DNA from: a virus
DNA length: 64,000 nucleotides
IMG/VR virus record: IMGVR_UViG_3300049215_000771
Span: 186,001 to 250,000 of that record
Strand: one strand, 5' to 3'
Of the stretch, positions 62,124 to 64,000 are shown in pieces (positions within the stretch are counted from its first letter, which is position 1; each line of letters opens with the position of its first letter). Position numbers and translations under genes: made by a program. The notes beneath the pieces were generated by a model. That model was not told the DNA's origin and ran no database searches. It saw nothing but the letters and a program-made list of their open reading frames with translations.

Positions 62124-63673
62124 TTTGGCCTCTGATGAGGGAAGGTGATGACATCCCTGATGGCGTCCGTCTCGGCGTAGAGCATGGCGAGGCGGTCGAT
62201 GCCAATGCCCAACCCTCCTGCGGGCGGCATCCCGACAATCAAGGCGTCAAGGAAGTCGTAGTCGATCCTTGGATCGTGTTGTCCCGGCTGGAGGCCCAAC
62301 TGCTTCTCGAAGTTGGCCTGTTGCACGTCGGGGTTGTTGAGTTCAGTGTAAGCGTTGGCGATCTCCATACCGTTGACGAACAACTCCCAGCGGTCACAAA
62401 TCCAGCCCTGCCACTGTTCGTCGTCACGAGGCTTCGCCAGTGGACAAAGGACGGATGGGTAGCCGAACACGAAGGTTGGCTCGGTCAACTGCGGCTGGAT
62501 GATCTTGTCGAACACAGCCTCCAGACGATCAACCAGCGGCGTCAACAGGGGCAGACCGGACTTGTGCGCCAGTTCTGCGTCCAGGTCGTGGTGCCACTGA
62601 ATGACGTACCTTGGGTCGCCCTGCATCAAACTAGGGCTGTTTGGATCGTACTGCCATTCCGGGGCAAGGACGTGTTCCAACAAGGTGATGTTGCAATACT
62701 CCTGAAAAAGATCGCCGTAGGTCGTCGTCCTGGCATTGGCGATGTTGTTTAGGCCGAGAGCGCCGGCGATCTGGCGAGTGATGTAGGCCATCGACTCGAC
62801 ATCACCGTAGGCTTCGTACAATTCGAGCATCGTAAACTCAGGATTGTGGGTCCGATCCACGCCCTCGTTCCTGAAGTTCTTGCCGATCTCGTAAATCTTC
62901 TCCATACCGCCAACGAGCAACTTCTTCAGGTACAACTCCGGGGCAATGCGAAGGTACAAGTTGGCGTTGTAGGCGTTGTGATGGGTTTGGAACGGACGAG
63001 CAGCGGCCCCACCTGCAATGGGTTGTAGGATTGGGGTTTCTACTTCCGTGAAGCCGTGCTTGTTGAGACACTGCCTGATCTTCCAGACCATCTCGCTCCG
63101 CTTCTGGAGAGTTTTCACCGCCCCTTCCCGGTAGATCAGTTCCAGGTGTCGGTTGCGGGAAAAGACTTCAGGATCGGTAATTCCGTGGAACTTGTCGGGA
63201 GGCGTAGCCAGGCTTTTGCAAAGCATGGTGATCTCGTTAATGCGAAGGCTGATCTCGCCGGTCCTGGTGGCCGTGAGGTAGCCTTGAACGCCAACGATGT
63301 CGCCCGGCAAGAGATTCTGGACGATGTACCAGGGCATCGGGTAATCGGTGCCATTGATGCTGCAAGAACTTACGCCGTCCCACAGGTCGCCCTTGGAAGC
63401 CCAAATCTGAATGGTTTCCGTGGAGTCCCGGAGATGGAAAAATACCAGCTTGCCGAAGTCATTCTTGGACATGACCCGGCCAGCAGCCTTGAATGTGACT
63501 TCCTTGTTGTCCTTGTGCGTCTCGAATTGCCGGCGAATGGTGTCGATGGGCGTGATGCCCTCGAACTTCTGGCCGTAGGGGTCCAGATCGCCGTGCATGA
63601 TGCCGGTCGAGAGTTGTGACAGGATTTCCCGCCTGCGGAGGCGGTCTTGGTAGAGTTGATCTGCGGTGTGCAT
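62120..63673 (-). CDS. lysS: Lysyl-tRNA synthetase (class II), 517 aa
   Basis: OB-fold anticodon domain in the first 170 residues (FKAAGRVMSKNDFGKLVFFH). Class II motif 2 YEIGKNFRNEGVDRTHNPEF at about 264-283 and motif 3 GLGIGIDRLAMLY near the end, plus ARPFQTHHNAYNANLYLRIA before motif 2. Full length. Charges tRNA-Lys. AAAGGATCAATC before ATG lies in an 18-bp inverted repeat. Confidence 0.92.
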   Translation of the reverse strand: MHTADQLYQDRLRRREILSQLSTGIMHGDLDPYGQKFEGITPIDTIRRQFETHKDNKEVTFKAAGRVMSKNDFGKLVFFHLRDSTETIQIWASKGDLWDGVSSCSINGTDYPMPWYIVQNLLPGDIVGVQGYLTATRTGEISLRINEITMLCKSLATPPDKFHGITDPEVFSRNRHLELIYREGAVKTLQKRSEMVWKIRQCLNKHGFTEVETPILQPIAGGAAARPFQTHHNAYNANLYLRIAPELYLKKLLVGGMEKIYEIGKNFRNEGVDRTHNPEFTMLELYEAYGDVESMAYITRQIAGALGLNNIANARTTTYGDLFQEYCNITLLEHVLAPEWQYDPNSPSLMQGDPRYVIQWHHDLDAELAHKSGLPLLTPLVDRLEAVFDKIIQPQLTEPTFVFGYPSVLCPLAKPRDDEQWQGWICDRWELFVNGMEIANAYTELNNPDVQQANFEKQLGLQPGQHDPRIDYDFLDALIVGMPPAGGLGIGIDRLAMLYAETDAIRDVITFPHQRPK

Positions 63674-63678
63674 TGATT

Positions 63679-63736
63679 GATCCTTTACAAACAGCCTTGG
63701 AGATGATACCCCGTTTCCGGCTGTTTGTAAAGGATC
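63679..63736 (-). promoter_or_regulatory. LysRS promoter flanked by an 18-bp perfect inverted repeat
   Basis: GATCCTTTACAAACAGCC (63679-63696) and its complement (63719-63736). On the minus strand TTTACA (63731-63726), spacer 17, TATCAT (63708-63703). The repeat covers both the -35 and the ribosome binding site, so it may be an operator, or a hairpin in read-through mRNA. Confidence 0.7.
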
Positions 63737-63744
63737 AACGGGGA

Positions 63745-64000
63745 TTACTCGAACGTGTATGTCACGCCAACGTCGTACTTGAGTTCAGGGATGCCGATGT
63801 GGGTGCAAAGGTTATGTTTTTTCGCCTCCTTCGCCGTCAGATACCACTCGGCGTGGCCCTTGTCATGGATGATCTCGGTGAAATAGTTGTCGGGTTTGCC
63901 AACATTCTTCGAGATGATGGAGAAGATCAATTTATGCAATCTTTCCGTCTCCTTGGTGTCGGCTTTAACTTCTTCGACCTTTCCCCAGGAGGCGCTGGAA
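63745..64000 (-). CDS. ClpP-like protease, C-terminal part (5' end outside the window)
   Basis: Frame is open to the right edge. SSASWGKVEEVKADTKETER, HKLIFSIISKNVGKPDNYFT and GHAEWYLTAKEAKKHNLC followed by THIGIPEL match the C-terminal third of phage ClpP-type proteases; the (H)AEWYLTA part corresponds to the DRDFFMSA region with the catalytic Asp replaced in position by E/W context. The active-site Ser and His are off the window. Confidence 0.75.
   Translation of the reverse strand, partial: SSASWGKVEEVKADTKETERLHKLIFSIISKNVGKPDNYFTEIIHDKGHAEWYLTAKEAKKHNLCTHIGIPELKYDVGVTYTFE

Overview
The window looks like part of a very large tailed-phage genome, or less likely a phage-like megaplasmid. 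It holds about 135 mostly small, tightly packed genes. Four kinds of gene point to a phage: a gp21-like (S80) prohead protease candidate (52157-52621), a ClpP-type protease fragment at the right edge, a ribosomal protein bL12 C-terminal domain at the left edge, and virus-style tRNA synthetases for tyrosine and lysine. Ribosomal protein and aminoacyl-tRNA synthetase genes are known from huge phages. Several small proteins resemble families I associate with planctomycetes (DUF6941-like, DUF6717-like), so a planctomycete host is my inference. All family names come from reading the sequence; no search was run.

Region 1 (1 to 26.7 kb): almost every gene is rightward, with ATGA/TGATG overlaps that imply translational coupling. 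Most are small proteins of unknown function. Recognisable ones are DUF4288-like, two DUF6717-like paralogs, a 2H phosphoesterase, an OB-like domain of DraRnl-type RNA ligases, a CAP-domain lipoprotein, a cupin, a PAPS-reductase-family protein and a HEIGH metallopeptidase. Sigma70-like promoters with a TTTACA -35 box and an exact 17-base spacer start several genes, some of them apparently leaderless.

Region 2 (26.7 to 27.6 kb): a gene-free, hairpin-rich stretch with a perfect 24-bp inverted repeat. The + strand changes here abruptly from C-rich to G-rich. Together with 16-bp and 23-bp-period direct repeats at 24.66-24.85 kb, this makes it a candidate replication origin.

Region 3 (27.6 to 47.6 kb): rightward genes separated by a modular set of repeated intergenic elements. 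E1 (GGTACAAA...TTTGTACCCTA) follows terminators and starts transcription units. E2 (TTCCGAACC, a compensated hairpin, GGTCTTCC, TTGCGAG) lies between cistrons just upstream of the ribosome binding site. E3 is GAGCTATATCTTCA. Other structured RNA cassettes replace E2 in places. Genes include a RuvB-like AAA+ ATPase, a GHKL-ATPase protein, a PD-(D/E)XK nuclease, an AT-hook protein and a DUF6011-like zinc protein.

Region 4 (47.9 to 64 kb): mostly leftward genes: a dihydroorotate-dehydrogenase-like enzyme, a nuclease-like protein, a four-member paralog family, the prohead protease candidate, peptidases (C39-like and HETTH), a second 2H-like protein, TyrRS, LysRS and ClpP. Several proteins across the window share a C-terminal R(S/T)IDD tag, and others share an N-terminal F..WL.E motif like the T4 capsid-targeting sequence. 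This suggests a cargo-packaging or targeting system.
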